Made by a program: the position numbers and the translations under genes. DNA of 64,000 nucleotides from Planctomycetota bacterium. GTDB lineage: Bacteria; Planctomycetota; UBA8742; UBA2392. Positions 24,084 through 33,900 of the stretch are shown piece after piece (the stretch's first letter is position 1; each line of letters begins with the position of its first letter). The notes under the pieces are model-generated. The model did not search any database. It was given only the letters and a program-made list of their open reading frames with translations, and had not been told where the DNA came from. The DNA lies in contig JAHBXZ010000009.1 in assembly GCA_019636215.1 (NCBI GenBank), positions 62,001-126,000 on the forward strand, written 5' to 3'.

Positions 24084-25595
24084 TCAATTCCCGTCGTCGT
24101 GCCGGTCCAAGGTGACCGCAATCGCACCCCGGGGGCGCGCCCGGCCGCCCGGGGGCACCGGGTCGAAGCTGGCCTCGGCGGGGCCCAGACGGGCCAGCCG
24201 CCCTCGCCAGGCCTGTTGATCCAGCCACCAATCCAGCAGGCGACCCTGTTCAACGTCATAGCCTCGGCCGCCCAGGCGGGCCTCAGTGGCAAAGTCCCGA
24301 AACGGCACACCGTCAACGGCTCCGCCGCGCAGCGATGACCACCTTCCGTGGCTGCCGGCCGCCAGGGGTACATCAACAACCCATGCCCTCTTTCCGTCGA
24401 TGTCGGGCAGGGGACGGGCCAGAATGCGCGGCCCGGGAGCATCCAGGTCGATCTTCCACTCGCCCAGGCCCGGCTGGGCCACAACAAAACCGCGCAGCGA
24501 CATTGGGCCGCCTGGGCGCGGGCCACTGGAGGCCACCGACCACAGGTCGGCCACCGGCGCTGGCCCGGGCTGCAGCGCCGCCAGCCCTCCCGTGGCGGCG
24601 GCAAACACAAACACCCCCGCTGCGGGCGCGGCAGCCATCGACACCAGCCGCGGAATCACAACCGGCAGCACGCACGCGCCCAGAACAAGCACGCAAAGCA
24701 GTACCCAGAATGCCGCGCCGGGCGAGGCCTCTACGGGCGAGCCGGGCACAAGCAGCGGCAAGGCCGCGGGCGCGGCCCTTGTCGGGGCCGGGCCGCCGGG
24801 TGCTTCGGTGGCCCCGCGCCACAGGTGGTCGGCCACCGCTTCCGTAACAACGGCCTGGGCAGAGCGCGACCGCCGCAGGGAGTCCCATTCGCAGCGATAG
24901 ATTGCCCCGGGGCCGTACTCAAACCGCTGCAACGCAACGTCGCGGATAGTCAACGGGCGCGGCTCGCCGGGGGCAGGAAGGTCAGCCGCCTGTTCGCCGA
25001 AACGAAAGCTGCCGGCCACAAACAGCACCCCGCCCAGGCTGCAGTACTCGGCAATCGCCCGCTGGGCACCGGAAGGAAGGCGCGCGTCGTCAGGATTGAA
25101 CAGGATGATCGCGTCGTAGCCGTCGGCCAGCCGCCAGTCGGCAAAGAACTCGCTGACTTCAAAATAATCGGCCAGCATGCGCCCAGGCTGCGTGGGCAAA
25201 ATCGCGCGCGCGTACATCGAATCGCCCGCAAACACCGCCAGGTAGGGCTGCGAATGCGAGGCCGCCGCGGATCGCGGCGGCGGCGTCGGCCGGTGCTCGG
25301 CCTGGTCCTCGCCCACCCGCACGGTCACGCGAACACCAGCACTTGCCGGAACCGGCAGCACTACCCGCACAGGCGACTGCGCCACGGCCACAACCCTGCG
25401 CAGCAACACACTGCCCCACTGGACTTCAACTTCGGCCGTGCTGCCCGCCGGTGCCGCAAACTGAAGCCGGTAGGGCGCGCAGGTGCCGGGGCGCGCCTGG
25501 GGCTCAGACAGAAAGCGGCTGGCCTCGGCATCAATGGTCTGCGCGCGCAACGCAGCGCACAGCAGGGCCAGCGCCATCATGGCGGGAAGCCTCAT
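24084..25595 (-). CDS. Membrane-anchored protein with glutaminase-like domain
   Basis: 503 residues from the ATG at 25595. A signal peptide (MRLPAMMALALLCAALRAQ) precedes an immunoglobulin-like part. Then comes a Rossmann-like stretch (GYDAIILFNPDD, EYCSLGGVLFVAGSFRFG) like the inactive glutamine amidotransferase-type domain found in some outer-membrane assembly proteins. One membrane helix (FWVLLCVLVLGACVLPVVI) and a soluble C-terminal half end the protein. Function unknown. The 4-nt overlap with the upstream gene (25592) suggests they act together. Confidence 0.6.
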   Translation of the reverse strand: MRLPAMMALALLCAALRAQTIDAEASRFLSEPQARPGTCAPYRLQFAAPAGSTAEVEVQWGSVLLRRVVAVAQSPVRVVLPVPASAGVRVTVRVGEDQAEHRPTPPPRSAAASHSQPYLAVFAGDSMYARAILPTQPGRMLADYFEVSEFFADWRLADGYDAIILFNPDDARLPSGAQRAIAEYCSLGGVLFVAGSFRFGEQAADLPAPGEPRPLTIRDVALQRFEYGPGAIYRCEWDSLRRSRSAQAVVTEAVADHLWRGATEAPGGPAPTRAAPAALPLLVPGSPVEASPGAAFWVLLCVLVLGACVLPVVIPRLVSMAAAPAAGVFVFAAATGGLAALQPGPAPVADLWSVASSGPRPGGPMSLRGFVVAQPGLGEWKIDLDAPGPRILARPLPDIDGKRAWVVDVPLAAGSHGRWSSLRGGAVDGVPFRDFATEARLGGRGYDVEQGRLLDWWLDQQAWRGRLARLGPAEASFDPVPPGGRARPRGAIAVTLDRHDDGN

Positions 25596-26149
25596 GCCGG
25601 CCTCCGGGCCCGCAGGCAAAGGGCCAGGGCCGCCAGCCATGCCGTGATGCCGGCTCCGCCCAGCCACCAGGCGGGGCCGATGCGGCCCTGGGCCAGCAGC
25701 CAGTGCGGCGAAAAGCCGGCCATGGGCAGTTGTGATGCCCCCGCGTACTCCAGCCCCAGGTAATGAAACAGCGCCGGCAGGCCAAACACCGCTGCCACGG
25801 CCATCCGGGCGCGCATGGCGCCGTCGGGCGAGATGCAGCAGGCCAGGGCCGCGGCGCCACCGGCGGCCAGCCACGCGCAAAGGCTGAGAGCGCGCGCATG
25901 CAGGGCCGCAGGCAGCGGGTCGACAAAGCTGAACAACAGCACTGCCGCGCTGGTGGCACCCCAGCAGCCAGCCCAGGTGGCAAAGTTCAGGGCCAGGTGC
26001 CGGCGATCCCGCCCGGCCCGATACGGGACCAGCAGCACCCCAAGCGCAAGTTCCAGGTGCAGCAGTGCCGTGATCAACCCGGCATCGCGCCCGACCCGCC
26101 ACTCTGAGGGGGCAAGCCCCGCCCACAGCAGGCCGGCAGCAGCCAGCAC
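25592..26149 (-). CDS. Multi-pass membrane protein, partner of 24084
   Basis: 185 residues with about five membrane segments; not recognised. The GTG at 26149 is the best start in frame; the few upstream codons (down to a stop) carry no ATG or GTG. The stop overlaps the next gene's start (ATGA), indicating coupling to the anchored protein at 24084-25595. The gene is divergent from the aldehyde dehydrogenase. Confidence 0.6.
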   Translation of the reverse strand: MLAAAGLLWAGLAPSEWRVGRDAGLITALLHLELALGVLLVPYRAGRDRRHLALNFATWAGCWGATSAAVLLFSFVDPLPAALHARALSLCAWLAAGGAAALACCISPDGAMRARMAVAAVFGLPALFHYLGLEYAGASQLPMAGFSPHWLLAQGRIGPAWWLGGAGITAWLAALALCLRARRPA

Positions 26150-26246
26150 GACAGTGACACAGATCAGCGGTGCGGCGCGCAGGGCAGACTCCGGGTGACG
26201 TCTTGGCGATTGTGCTGCATACTAGGACTCGATCGGAAACGACAAC

Positions 26247-27668
26247 ATGAATACACACCACCTGTGGCTGGCAGGCCGACCCACCGCCACGCAGAGTACG
26301 TTCCAGCACCGCGGCGCCTATGACGGCCGAAACCTGGGATTGGTTCACACCGCCAACCAGGGCGAAATGGCCGCTGCCATATCTGCGGCATTCCACTGCC
26401 GGCCGGCGATGGCACGGCTGTCCAGCGGCGCGCGCGAGGCAGCACTGCTGACCATCTGCGAGGGCCTTCGCGCGCACAGCGAGGACTTCGCCCAGACCAT
26501 CACGGCCGAAACCGGCAAGCCGATCAGCCTGGCCCGCGGCGAAGTACAGCGCAGCCTGAACACGTTCCAGTTGTGCGCCGAAGAAGTCAAACGCAACGCC
26601 GGCGAGGTCATCCCGCTGGACACCCTGGCGACCAGTGACGGGCGCTTTGGCGTGGTACGGCGCTTTCCCAGGGGCGTGGTCGCGGCGATTACGCCGTTTA
26701 ACTTTCCGCTGAATCTGGTCGCGCACAAGGTGGGCCCGGCGATTGCCGCCGGCTGCCCGGTGATTCTGAAACCGGCACCTCAATGCCCGCTGACGGCGCT
26801 GATGCTGGGGCGCCTGATGTCGATGGCGCGCCTGCCGGAGGGCGCTTTTTCCGTGCTGCCCTGCGACAACCAGGTCGCCGAGCTTCTGGCAACCGACGAG
26901 CGCATCGCCGTGCTGAGCTTCACCGGCAGCGACAAAGTGGGCTGGCGCCTGCGCGAACTGTCCCCCCGCAAGACCGTGCTGCTGGAACTTGGCGGCAACG
27001 CCGCCGTGATCGTGGAGCCCGATGCCGACCTTGAACAAGCCGCGCAACGCATTGTGACCGGCGCCTTTGCCCATGCCGGGCAGGTCTGCATCAAGGTGCA
27101 GCGGGTGTTCGCCCACCAGGGCATCGCCCCGCAGCTGATGAAACGGCTGGTGGAACTGACGGAAACCGTGGGACTGGGCGACCCTACGCACGAGGACATC
27201 CTGGTCGGCCCCATGGTCAGCCAGGAAGCCGCCGCGCGCGTCGAAGCCTGGGTCAATGAAGCGCGCCAGCAGGGCGCCAACGTGGTCTGCGGAGGCGAAC
27301 GCGACGGCCAATTCTACCGGCCCACATGGCTGACCGACGTGCCGGAAGACGCCAGGATAAGCTGCCAGGAAGTGTTCGGCCCGGTGGCGGTGTTTGCGCG
27401 CTACATGGATTTTGAGGCAGCATTGCGCGCAGCCAACGCAAGCACGTACGGCCTGCAGGCGGGGGTGTTCACGCAAAGCCTGCCGCGCATGATGGAAGCC
27501 TTTGAGACGCTGGAGGTTGGCGCCGTGATCATCAATGACATTCCGACCTGGCGCGTGGACCATATGCCGTATGGCGGCGTCAAGGCCAGCGGCCTGGGCC
27601 GGGAAGGCCCGCGTTACGTGATTGAGGAGTTCACCGAACCCAAGCTGCTGGCCATCAAGCCGCGATAG
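26247..27668 (+). CDS. Aldehyde dehydrogenase family protein
   Basis: NAD(P)-dependent oxidation of an aldehyde to an acid. 473 residues with the nucleotide-binding ITPFNFPLNL and FTGSDKVG, the general base Glu247 (LELGGN), the nucleophile Cys281 (AGQVCIKVQR) and the later EVFGPV. This is full length for the family. The substrate is not evident; features near the Cys resemble lactaldehyde or glyceraldehyde dehydrogenases, but this is weak. It is separated by 48 nt from the toxin-antitoxin pair. Confidence 0.88.
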   Translation: MNTHHLWLAGRPTATQSTFQHRGAYDGRNLGLVHTANQGEMAAAISAAFHCRPAMARLSSGAREAALLTICEGLRAHSEDFAQTITAETGKPISLARGEVQRSLNTFQLCAEEVKRNAGEVIPLDTLATSDGRFGVVRRFPRGVVAAITPFNFPLNLVAHKVGPAIAAGCPVILKPAPQCPLTALMLGRLMSMARLPEGAFSVLPCDNQVAELLATDERIAVLSFTGSDKVGWRLRELSPRKTVLLELGGNAAVIVEPDADLEQAAQRIVTGAFAHAGQVCIKVQRVFAHQGIAPQLMKRLVELTETVGLGDPTHEDILVGPMVSQEAAARVEAWVNEARQQGANVVCGGERDGQFYRPTWLTDVPEDARISCQEVFGPVAVFARYMDFEAALRAANASTYGLQAGVFTQSLPRMMEAFETLEVGAVIINDIPTWRVDHMPYGGVKASGLGREGPRYVIEEFTEPKLLAIKPR

Positions 27669-27716
27669 GGCTACAGTCCGCCGCGTCTGTCAGTATGATG
27701 TGGACAAGGAGTTTCC

Positions 27717-28391
27717 GTGAGCGCAGCCATCGAAATGATTGGACACGGAGTTTACGGCATCGCGGAAGCCGCGAAGCTCACCGGTTTGCATCCCGGTCGG
27801 CTGGGTCGCTGGTTCAAGGGTCGTTCCGACCATCCGGAAATGGAACCATTCTTGATCGCTGATTATGAGCCCCGAGGCGGAAAGCTGGCGATCAGCTTCC
27901 GGGACATGGTGGATGCATTCATCGCTTCGCAGCTTTACACCCACGGCGTTCGCGTGCCGACACTGCGCAAGGTCTACCGAAACCTGCAACAGCGCTTTGG
28001 AGGCAAACACGGATTCAGCCACGAAGAACTGCGAACCGACGGCAGTACCGTGTTCCTTCACTCATTGAGCGACACCGACCGTGAAGGACTTGTTGACCTC
28101 CTGAACAACCAGCGAGTTATGCCCAAGGTGTTGATGCCGTTCCTGCGAAAGCTTGATTTTGACCCCATCAGCAAGCTGGCCGTCCGTTGGAGAATCGCCG
28201 ACGGAGTGGTAGTTGACCCAAGCATGAACTTCGGCAAACCAGTCGCTACTGGCGCTGGCGTTTCCACCCATGTTCTTTATCGAGCATACTTGGCGAACGG
28301 ACACAACCTGCAAACAGTGTCGGGCTGGTACGATGTCGACATCAGCGCTGTGCGGGCCGCCGTGGCCTTCGAGCAAGGTCTTGCGGCTTGA
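27717..28391 (+). CDS. Probable antitoxin: MerR-like and DUF433 domains
   Basis: 224 residues with a GTG start and AAGGAGTTTCC upstream. N-terminal half: HTH-like YGIAEAAKLTGLHPGRLGRWF, typical of MerR-type DNA-binding starts. C-terminal half (about 155-222): GKPVATGAGVSTHVLYRAYL then WYDVDISAVRAAVAFE, the DUF433 pattern of VapB45-type antitoxins. The next gene (TTG overlap) is the toxin. This protein would bind the operon's DNA and neutralise the toxin, inferred from family knowledge. Confidence 0.8.
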   Translation: MSAAIEMIGHGVYGIAEAAKLTGLHPGRLGRWFKGRSDHPEMEPFLIADYEPRGGKLAISFRDMVDAFIASQLYTHGVRVPTLRKVYRNLQQRFGGKHGFSHEELRTDGSTVFLHSLSDTDREGLVDLLNNQRVMPKVLMPFLRKLDFDPISKLAVRWRIADGVVVDPSMNFGKPVATGAGVSTHVLYRAYLANGHNLQTVSGWYDVDISAVRAAVAFEQGLAA

Positions 28392-28801
28392 ATTTCTTTT
28401 TCGACCGCAATGTTCCGATGAAGCTGGCCCGCATGATCGCGGGATACGAATACACCAGCATCACCGTCGAGCACCACGACGACAGCTTTGAGAAGACAAC
28501 ACCCGACATCGTTTGGATCGGCGCGGTTGCACAGCGTAGTGAGACGTGGGCGGTGCTGTCTGGCGATGGCCGGATACTCAAGAATCCGGGTGAACGGGCC
28601 GTTCTCAAATTTTCAGGCCTGAGTTTCTTTCACCTTCGTCCGGGTTGGCTGAACTTGCCCGTTCACGAAATCGCGTGCAAGTTGTTGCGGGTCTGGCCAA
28701 AGATCTTGGCAGCCGCTGACAATGTTAAGGCTCCTACTGTCTTTGAGTTACCTGTGTCCTCTGCAAAAATTGACTTCCTCTGCCACACCGCAGACCTCTA
28801 G
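28388..28801 (+). CDS. PIN-like toxin, VapC45 type
   Basis: 137 residues with a TTG start overlapping the antitoxin stop. FFFDRNVPMKLARMI at the start gives the first acidic residue of the PIN-like fold. TPDIVWIGAVAQ and VLSGDGRIL give the others, as in the PIN-like VapC45/Mut7-type families. Such toxins cleave RNA when not neutralised. The call depends on the fold pattern and the neighbour. Confidence 0.75.
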   Translation: MNFFFDRNVPMKLARMIAGYEYTSITVEHHDDSFEKTTPDIVWIGAVAQRSETWAVLSGDGRILKNPGERAVLKFSGLSFFHLRPGWLNLPVHEIACKLLRVWPKILAAADNVKAPTVFELPVSSAKIDFLCHTADL

Positions 28802-28815
28802 AGCCGCGATAACCC

Positions 28816-29640
28816 GTGTCGATCATTTTCTACGTTGATTACCCCTGCCCTGTGAAAGAGTCCATCCGCCCCGGACGGATGCTGAGGCTGCTGTACGCGC
28901 GCGAACGCGCCAACGAAGCCCTGAACAAGGCCCGGCGCGACACCCCGGACATCGCGCCCGAGCAAGTGATGGTGGACTTGACCCTTGGCGCCGGCACCGG
29001 GGCAAAGGAGCTGCGCCGAATTTCGGCCGCCGATGTGCAGAAACAGTTCGGCCCGCTGGTTGCCCTGGCCGATCATTGCCGCCAGTGCAGGGCGCGCGTA
29101 GAGCCCCAGAACTTCGGCTGCCGGTCGCGGGTCGATTTCCCGATTTCGTTCAAGGCCGAAGCCTTCCTGATGGGACTGATCCACGCCAAGGATGGCGACC
29201 CCACGCCAACGCTGTTGTGCAACTACCTCGAGAGCAACGGCATGGCCGGCAACCAGCCCGCGGAGATGCGCAAGCTGCCGGGCGTGTTCTTTGAAAGCGA
29301 CAAGCCGCTGGTGCGGCGCTTTGCCGACGGGCGCAGGCTGTCGGTCAATCAGTTGTTTGAGCTGCTGTTCCTCACCGGGCAGATCAGCCCCAAACACGCG
29401 CGCTTTCTTCTGGGCCTGTTGGGTCTTTACGCGGGCAACCTGCCGCTGGACCGCGGACTGTTTTCGCTGCCCAACCTGTTTGTGGTCGAGAGAGAAGAAG
29501 CCGGCATGGTGGTCAGCCGCGCGGGACTGAACCTGAGTGACAGCCCCGGCGACGACCGCTGCACCAAGCAGATCCAGAACTTCTTCGGCGCGCTGTTGAT
29601 CGGCGCCGAGCTTGGCTGCGACGTCTGGGTCAAGCGCTAG
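28816..29640 (+). CDS. Hypothetical protein with a cysteine cluster
   Basis: 274 residues, GTG start, not recognised. A cluster CRQCRA followed by FGC (about residues 94-107), plus an earlier CP near residue 11, could bind a metal. No signal peptide. The rest is helical. It follows the toxin gene by 14 nt, so it may share its transcript, though no functional link is evident. Confidence 0.65.
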   Translation: MSIIFYVDYPCPVKESIRPGRMLRLLYARERANEALNKARRDTPDIAPEQVMVDLTLGAGTGAKELRRISAADVQKQFGPLVALADHCRQCRARVEPQNFGCRSRVDFPISFKAEAFLMGLIHAKDGDPTPTLLCNYLESNGMAGNQPAEMRKLPGVFFESDKPLVRRFADGRRLSVNQLFELLFLTGQISPKHARFLLGLLGLYAGNLPLDRGLFSLPNLFVVEREEAGMVVSRAGLNLSDSPGDDRCTKQIQNFFGALLIGAELGCDVWVKR

Positions 29641-29788
29641 CCCCCGGTGAACTGGAAGCCTGCAATCGAAGTGAAGAACGCGCCGCGAACCGTTTGCGGA
29701 TTTGCCTGAGCATACTGGCAATGGCCTTCGCGCTTTGCGATACTGCGACGACACACAACCTGGCATTCGCGCATCGGCAAGGAGCGCC

Positions 29789-31303
29789 ATGAACAGCCCT
29801 ACCACCGGCGAAGCACCGATCAGCACCCACGTGTACGACGAACAGATCCGCGAGCGCATGCGCGTGCTGGTGAAAACCCGCAGCCAAAGCGACCTCGCGC
29901 GCAAGACCAACACGCTGGTCAGCACCGTCAACCGCTACCTCAAGTCCACCAAGATCCCCGCCGAGTTCTGCACCGCCGTCATCAACGGCCTGGGCGTGAA
30001 CCCGGCCTGGCTGATGACCGGCGAAGGCACGCCGTACCTGGCCGATGTTTCGGCCGGCACCAGTGAAATGGCCACCAACCTGCTGGAACTGGTCGAGGCC
30101 ATGAACCAGGTGGCCAAGATGAAACTGGGGGCCTTGACAGGTCAACATCACCTGAAGGTGCTGCGCGAGCTGAACGACGCGCTGGAACGCTATGAATCCC
30201 TGCGCGCGGTGCTGAACCGCCGCACCCGCACCGTGTTCCGCGAGCTGCTGGACGGCCTGAAGAAGGCCCTGCACGAGCTTGACCAGCAGCGCGCCACAGA
30301 AATCCGCAAGGCCGCGGCCCAGGTTTCGCGGCTGTGTGACGACCCGCAACTGACCGTTGAGTTCGACAATCTTCAGGAGTTCTACGAGCAGATCTTCGGC
30401 GACCAGGTGCGGGCGCTGGAGCTGAGCCGCAAGGTTTTTGTCAAAAGCCTGGGCGCGGCCGATGTCACGATGGACAAAGACCACATGACGCTGGCCATCA
30501 ACCTGGTGGTCAGCCTGCACAAAGCCGACCGCTGCCGCGAAGCCCGTCGCATCTGCCGCGCGACCCTTGCCCTGTACGAAGACGTGGGAGCTGACTGGGG
30601 TCGCTTCGGCCAGTTGCGCGCCCTGAACGCCGTCCTGGACATTGAACTGGGGCACCTGCGTGAGGGCCTGCGCAACCTGCACGACACGTACCCGAACCTG
30701 CCCGAGGCCCTGCAGCGCGCGTTTTCGGGCAAGCTGGTCGAGACCATGCTGCTTTCGGGCCTGGCGCCGCTGGATTACGCCCCGGCCATCGGCCTGGATT
30801 CCACCAGCAAAGCCACGGCGCTGGTGCGTTTTGCCGGGCTGGTGGAGGACAGCGAAGCCGTCAAGCAGCTCTGGCAGCGATACAAGAGCGACGAGAAACA
30901 CGGGCTGTCCGAAGACAGCATTTTTGAAGTCTATGCCCGGGTGCTGGCAGGCCGCGACAATGCCGCGGTGTTTGAAAAGGCCCTGCTGGCGGAACGCAAC
31001 CGGCTGGCCGTGCGCCCGACGCAGGAGTTTGCGTACGCGGCCTGCAGTTGCCAGTTGGCACGCATGCGTGGTGATGAAAAGGCCGCGCGCAAGCACTTTG
31101 ACGACGCCGCCCAGCGTCTGGCAGGGCTGGACCCGCAGGTGAACCCGCAGATGCTGGCGCTGGCGCTGCACTGGGCCAACGCGTTGAAGCTGTTTGGCGG
31201 GTCAACCAAGGCCAAAGACGCCAAGGACATCCGCGAACAGGCGCTGGCGTTCTTCAAGGACGGCTTCAACAACGGGTACGGGGCGTTCTCGCGTTTTCTT
31301 TAG
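29789..31303 (+). CDS. CI-repressor-like HTH protein with long helical C-terminus
   Basis: 504 residues from the ATG at 29789, which has GGAGCGCC just upstream. Residues about 10-75 (ERMRVLVKTRSQSDLARKTN then INGLGVNPAWLMTGEGTPY) follow the CI-repressor N-terminal domain. The remaining 400 residues are helical, in TPR-like runs (SLHKADRCREARRICRATL). This looks like a regulator with a protein-binding tail rather than a phage repressor. No neighbouring prophage genes are visible. An ATG at 29702 is possible but lacks support. Confidence 0.7.
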   Translation: MNSPTTGEAPISTHVYDEQIRERMRVLVKTRSQSDLARKTNTLVSTVNRYLKSTKIPAEFCTAVINGLGVNPAWLMTGEGTPYLADVSAGTSEMATNLLELVEAMNQVAKMKLGALTGQHHLKVLRELNDALERYESLRAVLNRRTRTVFRELLDGLKKALHELDQQRATEIRKAAAQVSRLCDDPQLTVEFDNLQEFYEQIFGDQVRALELSRKVFVKSLGAADVTMDKDHMTLAINLVVSLHKADRCREARRICRATLALYEDVGADWGRFGQLRALNAVLDIELGHLREGLRNLHDTYPNLPEALQRAFSGKLVETMLLSGLAPLDYAPAIGLDSTSKATALVRFAGLVEDSEAVKQLWQRYKSDEKHGLSEDSIFEVYARVLAGRDNAAVFEKALLAERNRLAVRPTQEFAYAACSCQLARMRGDEKAARKHFDDAAQRLAGLDPQVNPQMLALALHWANALKLFGGSTKAKDAKDIREQALAFFKDGFNNGYGAFSRFL

Positions 31304-31310
31304 GCGGCGG

Positions 31311-32969
31311 TCAGTTCTTGTCGCCCGGGAAGTCGGCCAGTTTGCGCAGGGTTTCCAGCAGAATCTTGCGCTGGCCGTCCTTGGCCTGTGACAGGTCCTC
31401 AGCCACCTGCAGCATGTTCTGTACGCGGTCGCGCATCACGCGTAGTTGTGTGCGCTGGGCCAGCAGCGCTTCTTGCCTTTGTTCGCTCTCCTGTTCCAGG
31501 CGCTCGGCACGGGCCATGTGGCGCGAAAGTTCGCTGCCGTGGGCTTCGCCAAGCCGGCGCAGGGATTCGGCAATGCGCGCGCGTTCGGACTCTACGTCGC
31601 GCAGGCGGTTGGCGGTGCGGCGCAACTCATCATCCACAAGCGACCGGGCATCAACATCGCCCGTGGCGATAATCTGGGTGTCCTGCGCGCGGGCCTTGGC
31701 CCCTGACAGCGCGCGCTCCAGGTCGGCCACTTTGTCCTTCAGCTCGCGGGCCTGGTCATCCAGGGTCTGGTTGCGCAGTTCCGCCTTCTGCAGCTTTCTC
31801 TCCAGTTCGCGGTTTGCCTCCTGCGCGTCCTCAATCTCCTTGTTCAGCGCGGGAATGCGGCGCTGGCTCAGGCGGTAACTGCGCGCGGCCTCGGTATCGA
31901 GCTTTTCCTGCAGTTCGGCCACGTCTCTTTCTCGCGCGGACAATTGCTCCTGCAGCGCGGCCGCGCGATCCTCAAGTGCGGGCACCCGCAGTGCCTCTCC
32001 GGCCCCTTCCTGTAAAGCAGCAACCTGGCTGCGCGACTCGGCCAGGGCGGCCAGCGCTGCCTCGAGCTCGGCCTTCTGCGCGTCCAGCGCGGCAGTTCTT
32101 TCGGCCACGGCTGCGGCCGCGTCGCGCTGGTCGGCAAGGTCCTTGCGGGCAAGCGCCAGTTCCCGGCCGGCCTGCTCCAGGTCCGCCAGTCTGGCGTCCA
32201 GCGCTGCGCGTGCTTGCTCCACTTCGGCGCGCAGGCCGGCGTTCTCGGCCTCCAGCTCGGCCAGTTTGCGACGAAGTTCGTCGTGGGCGTGTTCGGTGCG
32301 GCTTTCCGCGCCCTGGGCCTCGGCAAGCGCGTCGCGCAACTGGGTGTTCTCGGCCTGCAGGGCATTCAACTGGGCCTCAGTCACCTCCAGCTCGCGGCGC
32401 TCGACCATATCGGTCACGGGCTCGGCGGCGGCGTGTGCCTGCGCGGCTTGGGCGACAGCCCGGGCCGTTTCCAGTTCGGCGCCAAGCCTTGCAATCTCGG
32501 CCTCGGCGGCGGTGTGGCGGCCTCGGGCTTCGGCCAGTTGGGCGTTCAGGCGCGATACCTCGCCGGCCGGTGGCGCCTGCTGCAACCGCGCCTGGAGTTC
32601 GTCAACGCGCTGCTGAAGGTCGTGGCTCTCATCGCGCAGGCTGTCGCGTTCGGTCCGCGACGAAGAAAGCTCAACCCGCAGCCGGTCGGGTTCCGGTGAC
32701 GAAGGCTGGGCGGGCGGGGCGGCCTCGATTTCTTCGGCCTCAACGGAAAGGTCAGGCCCCAGGTCTGGTTCAACGTCCAGGGGCACGTCGGCGTCTTCGA
32801 CCAGCGCGATCGGCTCGGGCTCGGGCAGGCGGATGGCCACATCGCGCACCGATGCGGGCGGGGGGTCGGCCGCCACGGGTTCCATGGTCAGTTCAGGTTC
32901 GCCAAAGCCCATCTCCGGGTCCGCGAGGGACTCATCGGGCATCAGGGAATCAGAGTTCGACCCGGCCAT
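31311..32969 (-). CDS. Long coiled-coil protein
   Basis: 552 residues. An acidic, Pro-rich N-terminal region (1-95) is followed by almost continuous heptad-like coiled coil (about 95-520) with Glu, Ala, Leu and Arg dominating. No signal peptide or membrane segment. It could be a cytoskeletal, scaffold or cell-division protein; nothing in the sequence decides. Its start overlaps the end of the next gene upstream by 20 nt (32950). Confidence 0.75.
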   Translation of the reverse strand: MAGSNSDSLMPDESLADPEMGFGEPELTMEPVAADPPPASVRDVAIRLPEPEPIALVEDADVPLDVEPDLGPDLSVEAEEIEAAPPAQPSSPEPDRLRVELSSSRTERDSLRDESHDLQQRVDELQARLQQAPPAGEVSRLNAQLAEARGRHTAAEAEIARLGAELETARAVAQAAQAHAAAEPVTDMVERRELEVTEAQLNALQAENTQLRDALAEAQGAESRTEHAHDELRRKLAELEAENAGLRAEVEQARAALDARLADLEQAGRELALARKDLADQRDAAAAVAERTAALDAQKAELEAALAALAESRSQVAALQEGAGEALRVPALEDRAAALQEQLSARERDVAELQEKLDTEAARSYRLSQRRIPALNKEIEDAQEANRELERKLQKAELRNQTLDDQARELKDKVADLERALSGAKARAQDTQIIATGDVDARSLVDDELRRTANRLRDVESERARIAESLRRLGEAHGSELSRHMARAERLEQESEQRQEALLAQRTQLRVMRDRVQNMLQVAEDLSQAKDGQRKILLETLRKLADFPGDKN

Positions 32970-33900
32970 GGGCCGCCCAGTTTAGCAAACTTGGGCCGGT
33001 TTTTGGCCTGCGCCGCGCAAGCAGCGCCAGGGCCGGCAGCAAAGCCATGATCCCCGGCCAGCCGGCAGCGGGGTTCGTGGTGCAACTGCCGTCGTCATCG
33101 TTGCTGCTGCCGCCGCCACTCTGCACGCGATCCACCGCAACCTCGGTCGGGGCCGTTACGCCCCAGCTGTAACCGCCGGAAACGCCCGTCGCGCCGCGGG
33201 CGTTGACCCGCAACGTGCGCACACCGCTGCCGGTGATGGGTACCGCAGTGGCATCCGGAAATGTCGTGAACGTGGCCAGGATGGTGGCGCTGCCCCCGGT
33301 GTTTTCGATCAACTCGACTTTGTCCACGCCGCTGGCGGCGGCGTCAAAACGGACAAAAACCGTGCGCGAAACCGGCCCCAGGTCCAACTGGAAGCTGCTG
33401 CTGGTGGTGGCACCCGGGCTGGTTGTGCCGCTGAAAAACGCCATGCGACCCACGGCCGTGCGCAGGCCGGTGGCCGAGACCACCAGCTGGTCGCTGGCCA
33501 CAAGCTCCAGGCTGCCCGCGCTGCTGGTGACGCTGCCGCTGAATGTGGAGCCCGAGCCGTTGCTTTCAATCTCCAGCGCGAACTCGCGCCGCCCGCTGTA
33601 GCTGCCCGCCAGGGAAGCATTGGCCGTTCCTGCCCCCGGCACGATGGATTCATCGAAGCCCGGCGGGTTCAATGCGCCGCTGCCGGAAACCGCGTCCAGG
33701 TCAATCAACCGCACGATCAATCCCTGGCTGGAAGACGTGTTGAAGTTGGCCGCCAGGCTGAAGCTGGTCGTCGCGCCACCAAACTCCGCGCGCAGCAGAT
33801 AGTTCAAGCGCCTGTTGCCCGGCACAGTGCCCGAGATCGGCTCGCTGTCCTGCGCGGCCAGCAGCGGGGCAAACAACAGCAGCAAGACAAGATATCGCAT
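32950..33900 (-). CDS. Secreted protein with sorting-like C-terminus
   Basis: 316 residues from the ATG at 33900. Signal peptide MRYLVLLLLFAPLLAAQ, then beta-rich domain with Ser/Gly/Ala repeats (about 20-255), a Gly/Ser/Asp linker, and the tail GSCTTNPAAGWPGIMALLPA, then LLARRRPK. This matches the Cys, hydrophobic, Arg-rich pattern of the beta-helix proteins at 14331 and 42012, but with 18 extra residues after the arginines. Function unknown. The longer frame starting at 34095 runs through a terminator and is less likely. Confidence 0.7.
   Translation of the reverse strand: MRYLVLLLLFAPLLAAQDSEPISGTVPGNRRLNYLLRAEFGGATTSFSLAANFNTSSSQGLIVRLIDLDAVSGSGALNPPGFDESIVPGAGTANASLAGSYSGRREFALEIESNGSGSTFSGSVTSSAGSLELVASDQLVVSATGLRTAVGRMAFFSGTTSPGATTSSSFQLDLGPVSRTVFVRFDAAASGVDKVELIENTGGSATILATFTTFPDATAVPITGSGVRTLRVNARGATGVSGGYSWGVTAPTEVAVDRVQSGGGSSNDDDGSCTTNPAAGWPGIMALLPALALLARRRPKTGPSLLNWAAHGRVEL

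Noticed and set aside
24084-27563. A single 1159-codon open frame on the minus strand
   Set aside because: It is open through the aldehyde dehydrogenase gene on the other strand only because of high GC content. The real gene within it starts at 25595.
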